Assembly: GCA_961205875.1 (NCBI GenBank) | Contig: OY540813.1 | Location: 33,141,001 to 33,205,000, forward strand | Direction: 5' to 3' | DNA: 64,000 bases | Origin: Sialis fuliginosa | Taxonomy: Eukaryota; Arthropoda; Insecta; Megaloptera; Sialidae | Shown here: positions 34,530 to 45,785 of the stretch, piece after piece | Layout: every line of letters begins with the position of its first letter | Numbering within the stretch: position 1 is the first letter of the stretch | Program-made: the position numbers and the translations under genes | Notes under the pieces: generated by a model | Databases searched by the model: none | What the model saw: only the letters and a program-made list of their open reading frames with translations | Told to the model about the DNA's origin: nothing

Positions 34530-36933
34530 GGGTCATTCCATATAAAATCATCAAGGTGCTGAAGTTGCACCATTTTTAATTTTGATGAAAGTTTAATCAG
34601 TTGTTATTATACTTATTAGATAGCAGAAACTGTACTTAGAAAATTTTTAATGGCCATAGTTCGGGGGTGGTGACCGTTTTACCCTCTTAAGATATGAAGA
34701 TTTCGTCGATTTTCAACGTTTTTTCAACTCGCTATAGCACGCGTTCTAATAAAGCAATTACAACGAGCTTAATGTCATTTTAAAGACTAAAGAATCTAGT
34801 TTCAATTGATCTAGCACAATTTAAAGTTTAAATTATTTTTTTTGTAGATAGAGGCTTTTCAAATTTATTAATAAAATTGTCATTTTTTCTATTTTTCGAA
34901 ATTTATTGTGGCTCTAAGGTTAAACTGAGAAAGCTATAATTATGTGTAAGTTATGTTCATTTATAGTACTCAGTATCAACAAAAAATCAGCTTGATTGAT
35001 GCACATCTTTTATTAAAAAAATTTAGTTAAATATCGCAAAAATCACGAAAACACCAAAATCAACTGTTTTCGAAGCAAAAAAAAATTATGTTGGGCACGA
35101 GATAGAATTCTGAATTTTTTTTTACAAATGCTCTAAATAGTTATCTTTGAAGGCCTTAATGATTCGTTTTGTTATTTTCATTTTTATAGTAACCAGAATT
35201 TTTTTTTAAATTTAAAAAAATACGAAAACTTCAAAAACGGTTATTTTTAAACATAATACAAAAATATGTTGGGCACGAGATAGAATTCTGATTTTTTTTT
35301 ACAAATGCTCTAAATAGTTATCTTTGAAGGCCTTATTGATTCGTTTTGTTATTTTCATTTTTATAGCAACCAGAATTTTTTTTTTTATTTAAAAAAATAC
35401 GAAAACTTCAAAAACGGTTATTTTTAAACATAATACAAAAATATGTTGGGCACGAGATAGAATTCTGAATTTTTTTTTAAAAATGCTCTAAATAGTTATC
35501 TTTGAAGGCCTTAATGATTCGTTTTGTTATTTTCATTTTTATAGCAACCAGAATTTTTTCTTAAATTTAAAAAAATACGAAAACTTCAAAAACGGTTATT
35601 TTTAGACATAATACAAAAATATGTTGGGCACGAGATAGAATTCTGAATTTTTTTTTACAAATGCTCTAAATAGTTATCTTTGAAGGCCTTATAGATTCGT
35701 TTTGTTATTTTCATTTTTATAGCAACCAGAATTTTTTTTTAAATTTAAATAAATTATTATTAATAAATTTATAAAATTAAAATAACTTCAAAAACCAATT
35801 GACCGTTAAAAAAATTAATTTAGGTATCTGTTAAAAACAACTAGATTTTATTTTATGCTCCACATAATATTTTTTTTTTTGTTTATTTTCGAAAATAGAT
35901 GATTTTAGAGTTTTTACACTTTTAAGGATTTAAGAAAAGTCTGGTGACTAGAAAAATGAAAATAACAAGAAAAAGCCAATTGGCCATTAAAGTTAATTAC
36001 TTAAAGCAATTATAAAAAAAAATTCAAAATTCTATCTCGTGCCCAACATATTTTTGTATTGTTTAAAAAATAGCCAAATTCTGTTTGCTATAAAAATGAA
36101 AATAACAAAATGAATCATTAAGGCCTTCAAAGATAACTATTTAGAGCATTTGTAAAAAAAAATCAGAATTCTATCTCGTGCCCAACATATTTTTGTATTA
36201 TGTTTAAAAATAACCGTTTTTGAAGTTTTCGTATTTTTTTAAATTTAAAAAAAAATTCTGGTTGCTATAAAAATGAAAATAACAAAACGAATCTATAAGG
36301 CCTTCAAAGATAACTATTTAGAGCATTTGTAAAAAAAAATTCAGAATTTTATCTCGTCCCCCACATAACTTTTTTTTGCTTCGAAAACAGCTGATTTTGG
36401 TGTTTTCGTGATTTTTGCGATATTTAACAAAAATTTTTTAATAAAAGATGTGCATCAATCAAGCTGATTTTTTGTGGGTACTGAGTACTATAAATGAACA
36501 TAACTTACACATAATTATAGCTTTCTCAGTTTAACCTTAGAGCCACAATAAATTTCGAAAAATAGAAAAAATGACAATTTTATTAATAAAATTCAAAAGC
36601 CTCTATCTACAAAAAAAATAATTTAAACTTTAAATTGTGCTAGATCAATTGAAACTAGATTCTTTAGTCTTTAAAATGACATTAAGCTCGTTGTAATTGC
36701 TTTATTAGAACGCGTGCTATAGCGAGTTGAAAAAACGTTGAAAATCGACGAAATCTTCATATCTTAAGAGGGTAAAACGGTCACCACCCCCGAACTATGG
36801 CCATTAAAAATTTTCTAAGTACAGTTTCTGCTATCTAATAAGTATAATAACAACTGATTAAACTTTCATCAAAACTAAAAATGGTGCAACTTCTATATTT
36901 TAATAAATTTGATGATTATAAATGGAATGACTC
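34530..36933. mobile_element. 2.4-kb palindrome with tandem arrays in the arms
   Basis: The ends are GGGTCATTCCAT and its complement. The arms run inward through CCATAGTTCGGGGGTGGTGA, CGATTTTCAACGTTTTTTC and a long block around CAGCTTGATTGATGCACATC to tandem repeats, then a unique centre (about 35760-36010). The left arm has four copies of the tandem monomer and the right arm three in reverse. No ORF spans it. A single-arm relative is at 735-1277. Confidence 0.88.
35085..35760. repeat. Tandem array, about 180-bp unit, four copies
   Basis: TATGTTGGGCACGAGATAG recurs near 35087, 35264, 35443 and 35623, each followed by GAAGGCCTTA and AAAACGGTTATTTTTA. Inverted copies (CTATCTCGTGCCCAACATA) lie near 36030 and 36170, with a variant at 36345. 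Confidence 0.88.
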
Positions 36934-37865
36934 GAAATATTTTTTTTAGGTTGCGGTGCGCGAGTGTTAGCGCGCTGACTTAGACATATCACTGTGCCAT
37001 CGGACTGTGCCAGAGCGTTAAGCATTTACTGTAAATACAATAGCTATTATCAATTATTTTATAAACATTTTTTATTAATACTTACATCTGGTACTGGTAA
37101 GTTATTACTAACTGAGAAATTTATTAGTCAACTTAACATTTATTCTACGAGTAATTAGGATTTAAAAGCAGGCGATTACATCGCTTAACGGGAAGTTAAG
37201 TTAATAATAATTTACCTGTTGCAAAGTATTAATGAAATTTGTTTAAAAAATATATTTCGAAGATTTTTATATTAAAAGAAAATATATTTTTCCTTTTTTA
37301 TTTAATGCGAACTAATTTAAAATAAATATGTTTAATACCTTTAATTAACAATAAAAAAATCAACTAGTATCGTGGGGGTCGGCCGACCCTTAACACGCAC
37401 GTACCTCCATCTTTGAAGGTGTTAAAGCACCGAATGTCTGGTACCCGCCCGCGAGTCGCAATTTAATGAGATTACTTAACCCTCCATTAGGCACGTGGTA
37501 TACATGCGTATTAAAACTAATTGCTCATTACAGAAAAATATTTTTCTAGTGAACTATAAAAATGTGTAAGATTTACGAAGTATTTAATGTTAATTATTAA
37601 TAAAAATATTTAAAAAAAATACAACACGAATTATGTTACCTAAACAACCTATTAAAATAGCAGGTGTGAACGATACTTTGATTTTTAGAAAAATATCAAA
37701 ACATGACCTGTGGAGGTCGGCCGGCCCCAATGAAACCAATTAAAGGTTAAAATCGCTTTAATAAAATATTTTTATTGAAAAATAAACCAACTAAGAAATA
37801 TATGAATGCACATAAATTTTCAATTTAATTTTCTGAACATTACTATTTTTGACGTGTATAATAAT
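36934..37865. other. Spacer with second GTGCCAGAGC repeat copy
   Basis: 36945-37150 is related to 33160-33290 and 34350-34400. Around 37370-37500 is a less AT-rich patch (TCGGCCGACCCTTAAC) with a variant at 37715-37730 (TCGGCCGGCCCCAATG). No gene. Confidence 0.45.
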
Positions 37866-38161
37866 TAGAGATTGGAAAAATAGATTTTCAACTATTGCGT
37901 AAGAATGCATTTATTGTAATTTTTATTACATATCTCCACCGTTTCCAGAAAACTAGTTGATTGCTGATTGCACACAATTTAAAATCAACTATTTGCAACT
38001 ACCTTTTCAACTATTTTTAAACTATTTGCGACACTTTTTACTGCTTTGTTTGTACTTGTTATTATTAAATGGTAAAAAAATTATTTACCAACTATTTTCC
38101 GAAAAAAAAATTCAACTAGTAACTAATTCATTGAAAATAACAACTATTATTCCAATCTCTA
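37866..38161 (+). mobile_element. hAT-type MITE, complete copy of family T
   Basis: The ends are TAGAGATTGGAAAAATAG and the complement of TAGAGATTGGAATAATAG. The flanking octamer ATAATAAT is present on both sides (37858-37865 and 38162-38169). It is 296 bp with no ORF of its own; the frame at 37957-38181 crosses its right end. Partial relatives are at 20060, 29750 and 31610. Confidence 0.88.
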
Positions 38162-38169
38162 ATAATAAT

Positions 38170-39198
38170 ATGTGTTTATAACTATTATCATAAACCGTAA
38201 ATTATGGAACCATATTTAAATATGAAACAGATGTAAATTAAATCTGCAATATTTGTTTCAATCAATCAATTGATTTTGTGTTGATGAATGGGTAATTCTA
38301 CACACCAAGGAAGAAAATGGAGTTAATTCCGGCACGAAATTTTTTTCATGCATAAGCTTTGGCAAGTAGTTTTATTTCAAATTGATGACATTTTTCACAC
38401 TATCTGAAAGTGGCCAGTCAAAAAATTAAAAATTAAAAATTTTATGGCCATTAAAAAGAGATATTAGTAGAGGGAAATTAGCATTTTGAAGTGATGCATT
38501 CAGGAAGTTGGATTTTTTTGGATTTTCTCTTTATATATTCGAAGATGAGTTGAAAATCAAAAATTTTGAAAAATCGACCATGTGCGTCCCGAGAAAATTG
38601 CATAATTGTGCATTTTTGATACTTTTCAAGTGTGTCGCTACACTGTTTTTGAAATATCTCCGGTTCTATAGGTCGTAGGAAAATAAAAAAAAATACTAAA
38701 ATACTTATAAGTTAATAGACTATAGAACTGCATTACTTTTCAAACGCATCATAACCTCAAAAATAAAAATAAATTCGAAAAACTTTTTTTATCACTAATA
38801 ATGCAATAATTAACGTAAAAATGAAGGGATACTTACGAAAATAAGAATAAATATGTATTTTTATGTTATTAATACATGATAAAATTTTCAAAAATAAAAT
38901 TTGATTTTTACACCCACAATCGATCATTTTTGAAAAAAATGGAAAAGCTCGCCATTTAAAGAGAAAACGGCGTACGGTAATTTTTTTTCTTTAATTGTAG
39001 ACATTTTTATTTACTTTCTTGTGAACATATGCCAAAATCTGTTAAATAAGTTAAAATATCGTTTTTTGTAATTTAAAAAAGTTACATTTGGCCACTACTG
39101 CGAATAAAATTTTAAAAAAATGAAATTCTTGTAGAATTACACTCACTCACATAAAAAAAGTCATTTGCAATAACATAAAAGTATTTTAAAGTCATATA
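38170..39198. other. AT-rich spacer
   Basis: No boundary, ORF or RNA gene recognised. It has runs of AAATTAAAAATT and TTTTTGAAAAAA. Confidence 0.45.
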
Positions 39199-39743
39199 AA
39201 ACAACTATTTGTTGATATTAAAACAATATATTCACAATATTAATTATTGAGTAGGTAGAAAATATTTTTATTTGTTTATAAAAAAAATTTTTTTTTATAA
39301 ATAATAAAAATTGTTAAAAAACAAACGAAGTCCGTATTCAAAAGATATTTACCTAATTTTTTTTACATTATTTAAGTCCAATCCCGTTTTTAGAGCTGCC
39401 AGGAGACTGAGAATTCTTTACATAAAGAAAAATATTTTTATTTGTTTATAACAAATTAAATTTGTTATAAACAATACAAATTGTTAAAAGACATTGGTAG
39501 ACATTTAAAACAACAATTCGTTGATATTAAAACAATCTATTCACAATATTAATTATTGAGTAGGTAGAAAATATTTTGATTTGTTTATAAAAAAAAATTT
39601 TTTTTATAAATAATAAAAATTGTTAAAAAACAAACGAAGTCCGTATTCAAATGATATTTACCTAATTTTTTTTACATTATTTAAGTCCAATCCCGTTTTT
39701 AGAGCTGCCAGGAGACTGAGACCAGGAGACTGAGAATTCTTTA
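39199..39743. repeat. Tandem duplication, about 309-bp period
   Basis: The block from GTTGATATTAAAACAAT through GAGTAGGTAGAAAATATTTT, AACGAAGTCCGTATTCAAA and GAGCTGCCAGGAGACTGAGA occurs at about 39199-39424 and again at 39507-39735. A partial third copy lies between. The end word CCAGGAGACTGAG is itself doubled at 39708 and 39722. Confidence 0.85.
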
Positions 39744-40616
39744 CATATTCCTTAAAAATCGGCAAAATAACGTTTTATATTAAAAAAAAACAAGTCCTCT
39801 ATCACAAGAAAACATATGTACAACTCATACAACTAAAAAATTACTTATATCCACAGTATTTTTCACGAAAATGGTGACCAGGAGACTGAGAAATTGACTG
39901 GACAAAGTACGATTTTGCTTACAACGTTAACTGAGTTAATTGATACAACCTCAAATTAAGTTAAAACATGTACAGTATTTTATTTATTATATTTCAATTA
40001 ATTACAATGATAAACGATGATTTGATCGGAATATAAATTCTCTATATTTTTTAAGTGTTTTGGTTCGACAGGAGAATGATGAAACATTCGAACGACAAAA
40101 TTCAATAGAATATTTCTTAAAGAAAATATAAAAAAAATCAAAAATTATTTACACAATAAAAAAGCAGCAATATTATAGATTACTACTGCAGTGTAAAATT
40201 TTTTTATACATTCAGAAACAATACTTATTTAGTCTGCTAACTTTCACTTCTGAGAAGTGACATGCCAGGAGACTGAGAATTTCACATTTTAAGTGTTATT
40301 TTTTATAAAAAATATATTTCAAAACTGGGTTCTTTTAATTGGCATGCTAGGCGCAGTAATAGTTTACAGTTTCCATCAAGAAGAAATGTATTTTATAAAA
40401 TATTAATATACGAAATAAGTCGGGCCGTCCAAAATTCCCTCGTTTGTAGAACTACCCGAATACAATTATTTTGAATACAGATTCTATATGACATGAGTAT
40501 GAGTAGTAATTTAAATCAGGTATTTTATTAACACAAATATATTCTTTTGTTTTTAAAACTATACAGATTTTCTATGAAACATTATAATATCTGATTCAAT
40601 AATTTATGTGTATTTT
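39744..40616. other. AT-rich region with scattered CCAGGAGACTGAGA words
   Basis: Exact CCAGGAGACTGAGA copies lie at 39878 and 40265, and a variant (ACAGGAGAATGATGA) near 40068. Nothing else is recognised. Confidence 0.5.
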
Positions 40617-41055
40617 GCTTCCTCGCAATATCGAAGATACGAGAAGCTTTGTGATCGTTTTAGAATGAGACAAAAAAAATGTTCTCCGATTTCAAAATTT
40701 TAAATTGATCTTTCCGTTTCACGTTAAGACAAACACTTTTCGTTCCGTGTCTGTCCCTTGAATCCTTGTCACACGCATAACTCATGAACCGATATTAATG
40801 AAACTTGGTTGGATGGTTTGGTCTAGTTTGAGGACGGTCCCATTTCAAAATCATCAAAATCGTGTGTAAGAGGGAGGGGTGACTTCCCAAAATATTTATT
40901 TTTTCAAGATATCTCAAGATCGATACATGTTACATGAAAAATTATAAAATCTTTTTTGTAGAACATTTAATTTCCTATAATGTAGGTCTATAATATTACA
41001 AATATAGATATAATACAAATATTCCCTTACAATTCCCATTATAATTTTGCTTTAA
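40617..41055 (-). repeat. Dispersed repeat D, copy 6, inverted
   Basis: Begins GCTTCCTCGCAATATCGAAG, the complement of the right end seen at 29711-29730. It continues through the complement of the AAAGCTTCTCGTATC block and stops near ATTTTGCTTT. Confidence 0.75.
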
Positions 41056-41063
41056 ATAAAACA

Positions 41064-41110
41064 GCCAAGTGCGTGTTGGGCACGCACATGATAGGTTTCC
41101 GTAGTCATTA
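41064..41110. repeat. Fragment of the AGGGTTCCG repeat (inverted tail)
   Basis: CAGCCAAGTGCGTGTTGGGC and CATGATAGG(T)TTCCGTAG match the start of this family in its other orientation. A second fragment with CAGCCAAGAGCGTGTTG is at 60057-60110. Confidence 0.5.
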
Positions 41111-41163
41111 CGATTTATAAACAAGATTCATTTTATTTTTTTTTTATATACTATTCTAGCTAC

Positions 41164-41650
41164 AGTCTTCGTTATAATTTTCATTGAAAGTACTAACTAA
41201 AAGCTACATTCTGGATTTTTAAAAAGATTTTTTGCATCGATAGTTTAGCTGAAGGGCTAAAATCAAAAGATCATTAACATTTTTTGTTGCATTTTAGAAG
41301 ACCTATCCAATGACATCCCACTTAATGAAATATGTGAAAAAAAAATGCGAGTTCACTTTTCAGTCTAGTTAAGGGGGTCCAAAATAATTTTGACAGTATT
41401 CGTTATAATTTTTAGTGGAAGTACTAATTAAAAGCTACACTCTCGAATTTTTTCAGATTTTTTGAATAGATAGTTTATAAATTAAGAGGGGGGACGCTCT
41501 GATAACGACATTTAAATGCAAATATATCGTGACTGAAGGGTTAAAATCAAAAGATTATTTAACATTTTAGGAGACCTATCCAATGACATCCCACTCAATG
41601 GGATATGTAAAAAAAATGTTCACTTTTCAGTCTATGAAAAGGGGGTTCAA
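41164..41650. repeat. Diverged tandem duplication, about 230-bp unit
   Basis: GTTATAATTTTCATTGAAAG, AAAAGCTACA, GACCTATCCAATGACATCCC and TTCACTTTTCAGTCTA occur in the same order in both units (41164-41391 and 41392-41650). The second has an extra GACGCTCTGATAACG-containing piece. Confidence 0.8.
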
Positions 41651-41689
41651 AAAAATACAGTTGATCGAAAAAAATATTTCAAGCAAAAA

Positions 41690-42080
41690 AGTTCATATGA
41701 ACATGTGTCCGGAAACTCTTCTTGAGGGAGCTACAAACCCCCAAATTATAATACAGTAATGAAATTTGATACCCTGTTTAATAATAATAATAATATAATT
41801 ATATGTGTTATTGATTTCCAGTATGATTATTTAGACCAAGGATATATGAAACCAGTGAGCCCCTTGACTTTGCTAGTATTTTTTGTTCTTAAATTTTTTT
41901 CTATGTTTGGCACTTTTATATGGTTATATTCCACAAAATACACATACATATACATTGTTAATTTGTCATAAAATCAACCATTGACGAGAAATATAACAGT
42001 AAAGTTAGTATTGCATAATTTTACTTAATACGGATGCTTCAAATTACACAAAATAATTAATTTATATTCTTGTTTCGTGG
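41690..42080 (+). repeat. Repeat family R, copy d, partial
   Basis: GAGGGAGCTACA, TTTAGACCAAGG and TTTTACTTAATACGGATGC follow the order in copies b and c. It is truncated where CGTGGAGGCC begins. The frame at 41759-41971 is repeat sequence. Confidence 0.6.
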
Positions 42081-42395
42081 AGGCCTAAAAACTTGTTATC
42101 ATGTACAGTCGCCTGCAGAACTCGTCTGGCACCCTAAAGGTTAGAATTGCTTACAACAGATTCCAAATTTAAAGACAAACATCATCGGTTATCTTTTTCT
42201 ATCAAGTTTAATATATTTAAATACTAAAATTCGGAATATCAAATATTTATTGCCACAAAATTTACGTATACAATTTTCAATAGATTACATAATAATTTAA
42301 TTGCACAAATATATATGAGTACTATATACGAAGAGTAGTTCTTTATCTAGCAAATTAATTTCAAAATATCTGTCATTGTTTGATACATGGAGAAA
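42081..42395. other. AT-rich spacer
   Basis: Nothing recognised. Confidence 0.4.
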
Positions 42396-42808
42396 CAGTG
42401 GCGTAGTAAGAAAAATTTTCGGGGGGGTTTTGATATTCCAAAAAATATGCGAAATTTTTTTGATTGAAAAACCAAAAATTTTAGTTGATTATGACTTTTA
42501 TTGACTAAACAATTGAAAATTATAATTATTATGAAGACCTTTTTTTTTTTTTTTTAGTTATTTAATTAAATACAATTAATTATATGATCAAAAAAAAAGA
42601 AAAAAAAAGGTCATTTGGTTCAAAATTTTTACATTTACTTCGCATATTTTAACAGCATTGAAAATTTCGGGGGGGGGGGGGGGGGGGGGGTTATTATCAT
42701 TATCACAAAAATTCCAAACTGTTATACTAATTTCATATATTTTAAAATTTCGGGGAGGGTTTCGACCCCAACCCCCCCCCCCCCCCCCCCCCCGTTCCTA
42801 CGCCACTG
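42396..42808. mobile_element. hAT-like MITE with G22 and C22 runs
   Basis: The ends are CAGTGGCGTAGTAAG and the complement of CAGTGGCGTAGGAAC. The flanking octamer TGGAGAAA is identical on both sides (42388-42395 and 42809-42816). Inside are a 22-base G run (42669-42690) and a 22-base C run (42772-42793). TTTCGGGG words occur three times. The frame at 42615-42824 is an artefact of these runs (poly-Gly, poly-Pro). Confidence 0.92.
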
Positions 42809-42816
42809 TGGAGAAA

Positions 42817-43373
42817 TGATTTAAATATTATAATAATCAAATGGGAGGAGCCTACTAAGTTTGTGACAAACGAAAATGAATACAAACTGCAAGACCATTA
42901 ATGCAGGATGCAGGTGACTGTTACCTGATATAGTCTTATTTAAACTCCTATGATAGTAAACACAAACACATTGTGTTTCGGTAACCGATTGAATATGTTA
43001 TTTATAAAAGCTGTCATTTCGATATTCAATAATTCAGTTGTAGTAGGTACGCAGTGTATAATTTTCACAATATATCAAACACATAACAAGTAAATAGCAT
43101 TAACATTTGAAAGGATAATCACTGAATTATAGATATGTTTCTATCTCGGATTGAATATAATTATAATTATTACAGTTTATGTATAAATATACATAGTGAT
43201 GATAGGTGTTATAATTTCATATGAGGTTCAAATTAATAGGCGAGGGACTTGACCGTGAAAAAGTGTCGGAAAAAAACATAGTGACCAACGGAAGCATTAT
43301 CAGCTAATTTTGATAAAAAATGGATAAATTGGGTCTTCATTAATTTGAAAATTTTAATTTCACTTAAGGGGGG
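42817..43373. other. AT-rich spacer
   Basis: No gene, RNA or repeat boundary seen. Confidence 0.4.
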
Positions 43374-43377
43374 GGGG

Positions 43378-44237
43378 GAAGGTTTTAAAATGCATTTTTT
43401 TTTAAATTTTATGAATGTACAACATGTCGAGAGTATTGTGTCAAAATTTTAAGTAAATCGGAATAAAACTAACGAAGATACAGCGTTTCAAGCGACCGAC
43501 CCTCATGCTCGATTTTTATACGGACAAACTGCACGTACAAGTAAAGAGGGTAGAATCCAACTTAGGCAAGAGCAAAAAGATGCATTGGACATCCTGAATG
43601 ACAGTGTTTCACTGTACGGAGCTGGCATTGATGATTCTATGTAAGTATAAACAATTATACCCTTTTATTGATGCTTAATTTTGGATGTTCGAGTATAAAA
43701 AACTTTAAATCGATTTTCTCGCAAATGTCATTTTTGAAGTTCGTGAACATTATAACTCAAAATCTACTTGACCGATCCTTTTGAAATTTTAAACACTATT
43801 TCTACACATAAATCAACAGGTAATCAGAGAGAGTTTTTTTTACCATTTTTTTTATAATAACAAATTCAGCGAAAATCACGTTTTTCACTTTCAAATGCTG
43901 CCAAAAATAATTAAATCAAAAAAAAAAAAAAACTCTCTGACTACCTAGGGAAACATATCACCTTTTAAGCACATTTCGATTTTTTTGTTTTAGATGATCC
44001 GGTAACGAGTTATGGAGTTCACCGCATAACAACTTTTTTTCGAGGCGCCTCCAGAGATTCGCTGTCATGGACTTATTTTCTATTATTTTTAATTGAAAAT
44101 TTTTCCAAAGATACTTTAGATGTCATACTATAACGTGTATATGAAATAAATAAACCAACATTATTCATATCTTCAAAAAAAATCATGTAAATATGCCTTT
44201 TTTTCGCCTTTAAAACCTTACCGCCCCCCCCCCCCCC
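43378..44237 (+). mobile_element. TTAA-flanked element with G-run/C-run ends and an exon-like ORF
   Basis: The left end is TTAA then G11 and AAGGTTTTAAAA. The right end is TTTAAAACCTTACCG, a C run of 14, then TTAA. The TTAA at 43374-43377 and 44238-44241 could be a piggyBac-type TTAA duplication. A TTA duplication of the Harbinger type is the alternative. The 860-bp body contains the coding-like stretch at 43453-43644. Confidence 0.6.
43453..43644 (+). pseudogene. Exon-like coding fragment of unknown family
   Basis: The frame is open from 43453, with balanced codon content unlike the AT-rich surroundings. It reads FQATDPHARFLYGQTARTSK, then LRQEQKDALDILNDSVSLYG and AGIDDSM. TAA at 43642 overlaps a perfect splice-donor-like GTAAGT at 43641, so it may be an internal exon with its donor. 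A TTTCAAG acceptor-like word lies near 43486. I have a vague memory of similar 'YGQTARTSKEGR' peptides in insect repeats but cannot name the family. Confidence 0.45.
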
Positions 44238-44331
44238 TTAAAATATTTTGTACATTTTTTGTGTCCTATTAATATAATAATATGTTTCAAAATAAATTTA
44301 AATCTTAAAACATTTCAAATACACTCATCCA

Positions 44332-45119
44332 AACAATTAAAGGAACAAGAATTTAAACATTTTTTTTTGAAGTTTTTTGAAGTGCTGTATCTGTTACACA
44401 ATACACATGTTCCTTTAATTGTTTTGTAAAACTTTGATCAATCGGTTCGGAAAAACGGTTCGATGGATCAATTTAAAAATTTACAGGGCTGTTGGAGGTA
44501 CATTAAGCTGTAAAATCACCTGGCAACATTAATCTTCCCATCAATATTTGTAAAGTAGCGATAGATTTACTAAAAGAACATAAAAGGTCATTTTTTTGTA
44601 CTTTTTCAAACTAATGGTGAGGGTAAAAAAAAAATTTTTTCTAATAAAGTCGTGAAAGGGTCTTGTAGGAAATTTATTCAAGTTTTTAAAACTGCCCTTA
44701 AATTTACTGTTTAATTGCTGATATATTGATGATCGAAGACAAAAAATCATTTTTCATTTAAAGGCAGATATCTCGGCGAAAAAAAAATGAGAGAGACCAA
44801 AAAAAAGCAAATTAAAGCTGAATAAACAAGTTAACTGACCAATGCATTGGTTTAACTGATAAAAAATTTCCCAAGCCCGAGGACCCTTAAAAAAAATTTA
44901 AAAAATTTGCAAATTTTTGTGTCCCACTATTTCTTTTGATTGCGCGATAACTGTAACTCAAAAAAAATTATGCTAAAAAATCTCAAAACTAGAAACTTGA
45001 CGCTTCAAAATGCTTTTTGTTTTATTTCGATACGACCATTTTTCACAAAGATACAGCACTTCAAAAAACACCCAAAAAAAATGTTTAAATTCTTGTTCCT
45101 TTAATTGTTTGGATGAGTG
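44332..45119. mobile_element. Tc1/mariner-like MITE with about 70-bp inverted ends
   Basis: The ends are CACTCATCCAAACAATT and its complement, flanked by TA (44330-44331 and 45120-45121). The inverted repeat continues through AAAGGAACAAGAATTTAAAC and AGTGCTGTATCT. A second GTTCCTTTAATTGTTTTG word sits just inside the left end. No transposase. Frames at 44541-44750 and 44973-45215 are not genes. Confidence 0.82.
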
Positions 45120-45212
45120 TATATCAACATAAGGTACTGGTACCAATCTTGGCCCCCTTAAAAGTAAATTATACTGTTTCCTGGGATTGATGGGTTTATT
45201 TTTTGTAATTAT

Positions 45213-45300
45213 CATGAACTCATGTTACTAATAAAACAACTAATTTTTTATTAAACAATTCAATTACTAAAGTCCGCAAATATAGTTTGCTTTTTTAGCG
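45213..45300. repeat. Direct repeat, upstream copy (pair with 46867-46955)
   Basis: TCATGAACTCATGTTACTAA, TAAAACAACTA and AAAGTCCGCAAATA recur in the same orientation at 46867-46955, with a number of mismatches. The pair encloses about 1.57 kb. It could be an LTR-like remnant or a segmental duplication. Confidence 0.7.
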
Positions 45301-45304
45301 TTAT

Positions 45305-45399
45305 TCTCAACCTGTGGGGGGCGCCCCACTAATTATTGAATGAGGGGGGGGGGGGCGATGAGAATTGTGTCGCAAATACTAAAAGGTTGAGAAACGCTG
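45305..45399. mobile_element. Tiny hAT-like MITE with CAGCGTTTCTCAACC-type ends
   Basis: The right end is the complement of CAGCGTTTCTCAACC, and the left end is TCTCAACCTGTGGGG. GCGTTAT occurs immediately outside both ends (45298-45304 and 45400-45406). This could be the target duplication with a shortened left end, or part of the end itself. It contains a 13-14-base G run and a GGGGGGCGCCCC palindrome. Confidence 0.5.
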
Positions 45400-45519
45400 G
45401 CGTTATATCAATAACCAAACTTATTTACGTTGTTCAATATCCAGGATACTCGGGTACTCTTACGGAGAATTCATATTAAGGCAACGCATGTATAGAAATT
45501 TAAATTTACTAGAAGGCTT

Positions 45520-45645
45520 CGTTTTTATGTTCAGTAAAATTTTTAAGTTTCTAGCTTATATACTTAGTTTACGAGATATTTTGTTTTGACTGAAAAGGAT
45601 AGATGGACGACAAAGTGAGATTAATTCTTCGGAACCCTAAAAAGT
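45520..45645 (-). repeat. AGGGTTCCG repeat, inverted start
   Basis: Complement of 20975-21110: AGTTTACGAGATATTTTG, GGACGACAAAGTGAGATTAA and TTCGGAACCCTAAAAA. Confidence 0.65.
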
Positions 45646-45649
45646 AAAT

Positions 45650-45785
45650 CATGTCTGTCTTTTGTTCATATTGGCCTTTTATTTTTGTCTGCCTTTTGTC
45701 CATGTCTGCCTTTTGGGCGTCTGTTTTTTGTTCATATCGGCCTTTTGTTTTTGTCTACCTTTTGTCCATGTCTGCATTTTGTCCC
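45650..45785. repeat. CCTTTTGTCCATGTCTG minisatellite
   Basis: Two units of about 67 bp share TTTTGTTCATAT, GGCCTTTT, TTTTTGTCT and CCTTTTGTCCATGTCTGC. The tract ends at GTCCCGCTCCCGGG. The 74-codon frame across it only translates the repeat. Confidence 0.75.

Noticed and set aside
42615-42824. Frame with Gly8 and Pro9 runs
   Set aside because: The frame is produced by the G22 and C22 homopolymers inside a MITE.
43440-43650. Host gene with intron
   Set aside because: Only one exon-like stretch is seen and it lies inside a TTAA-flanked element, so a host gene cannot be supported.
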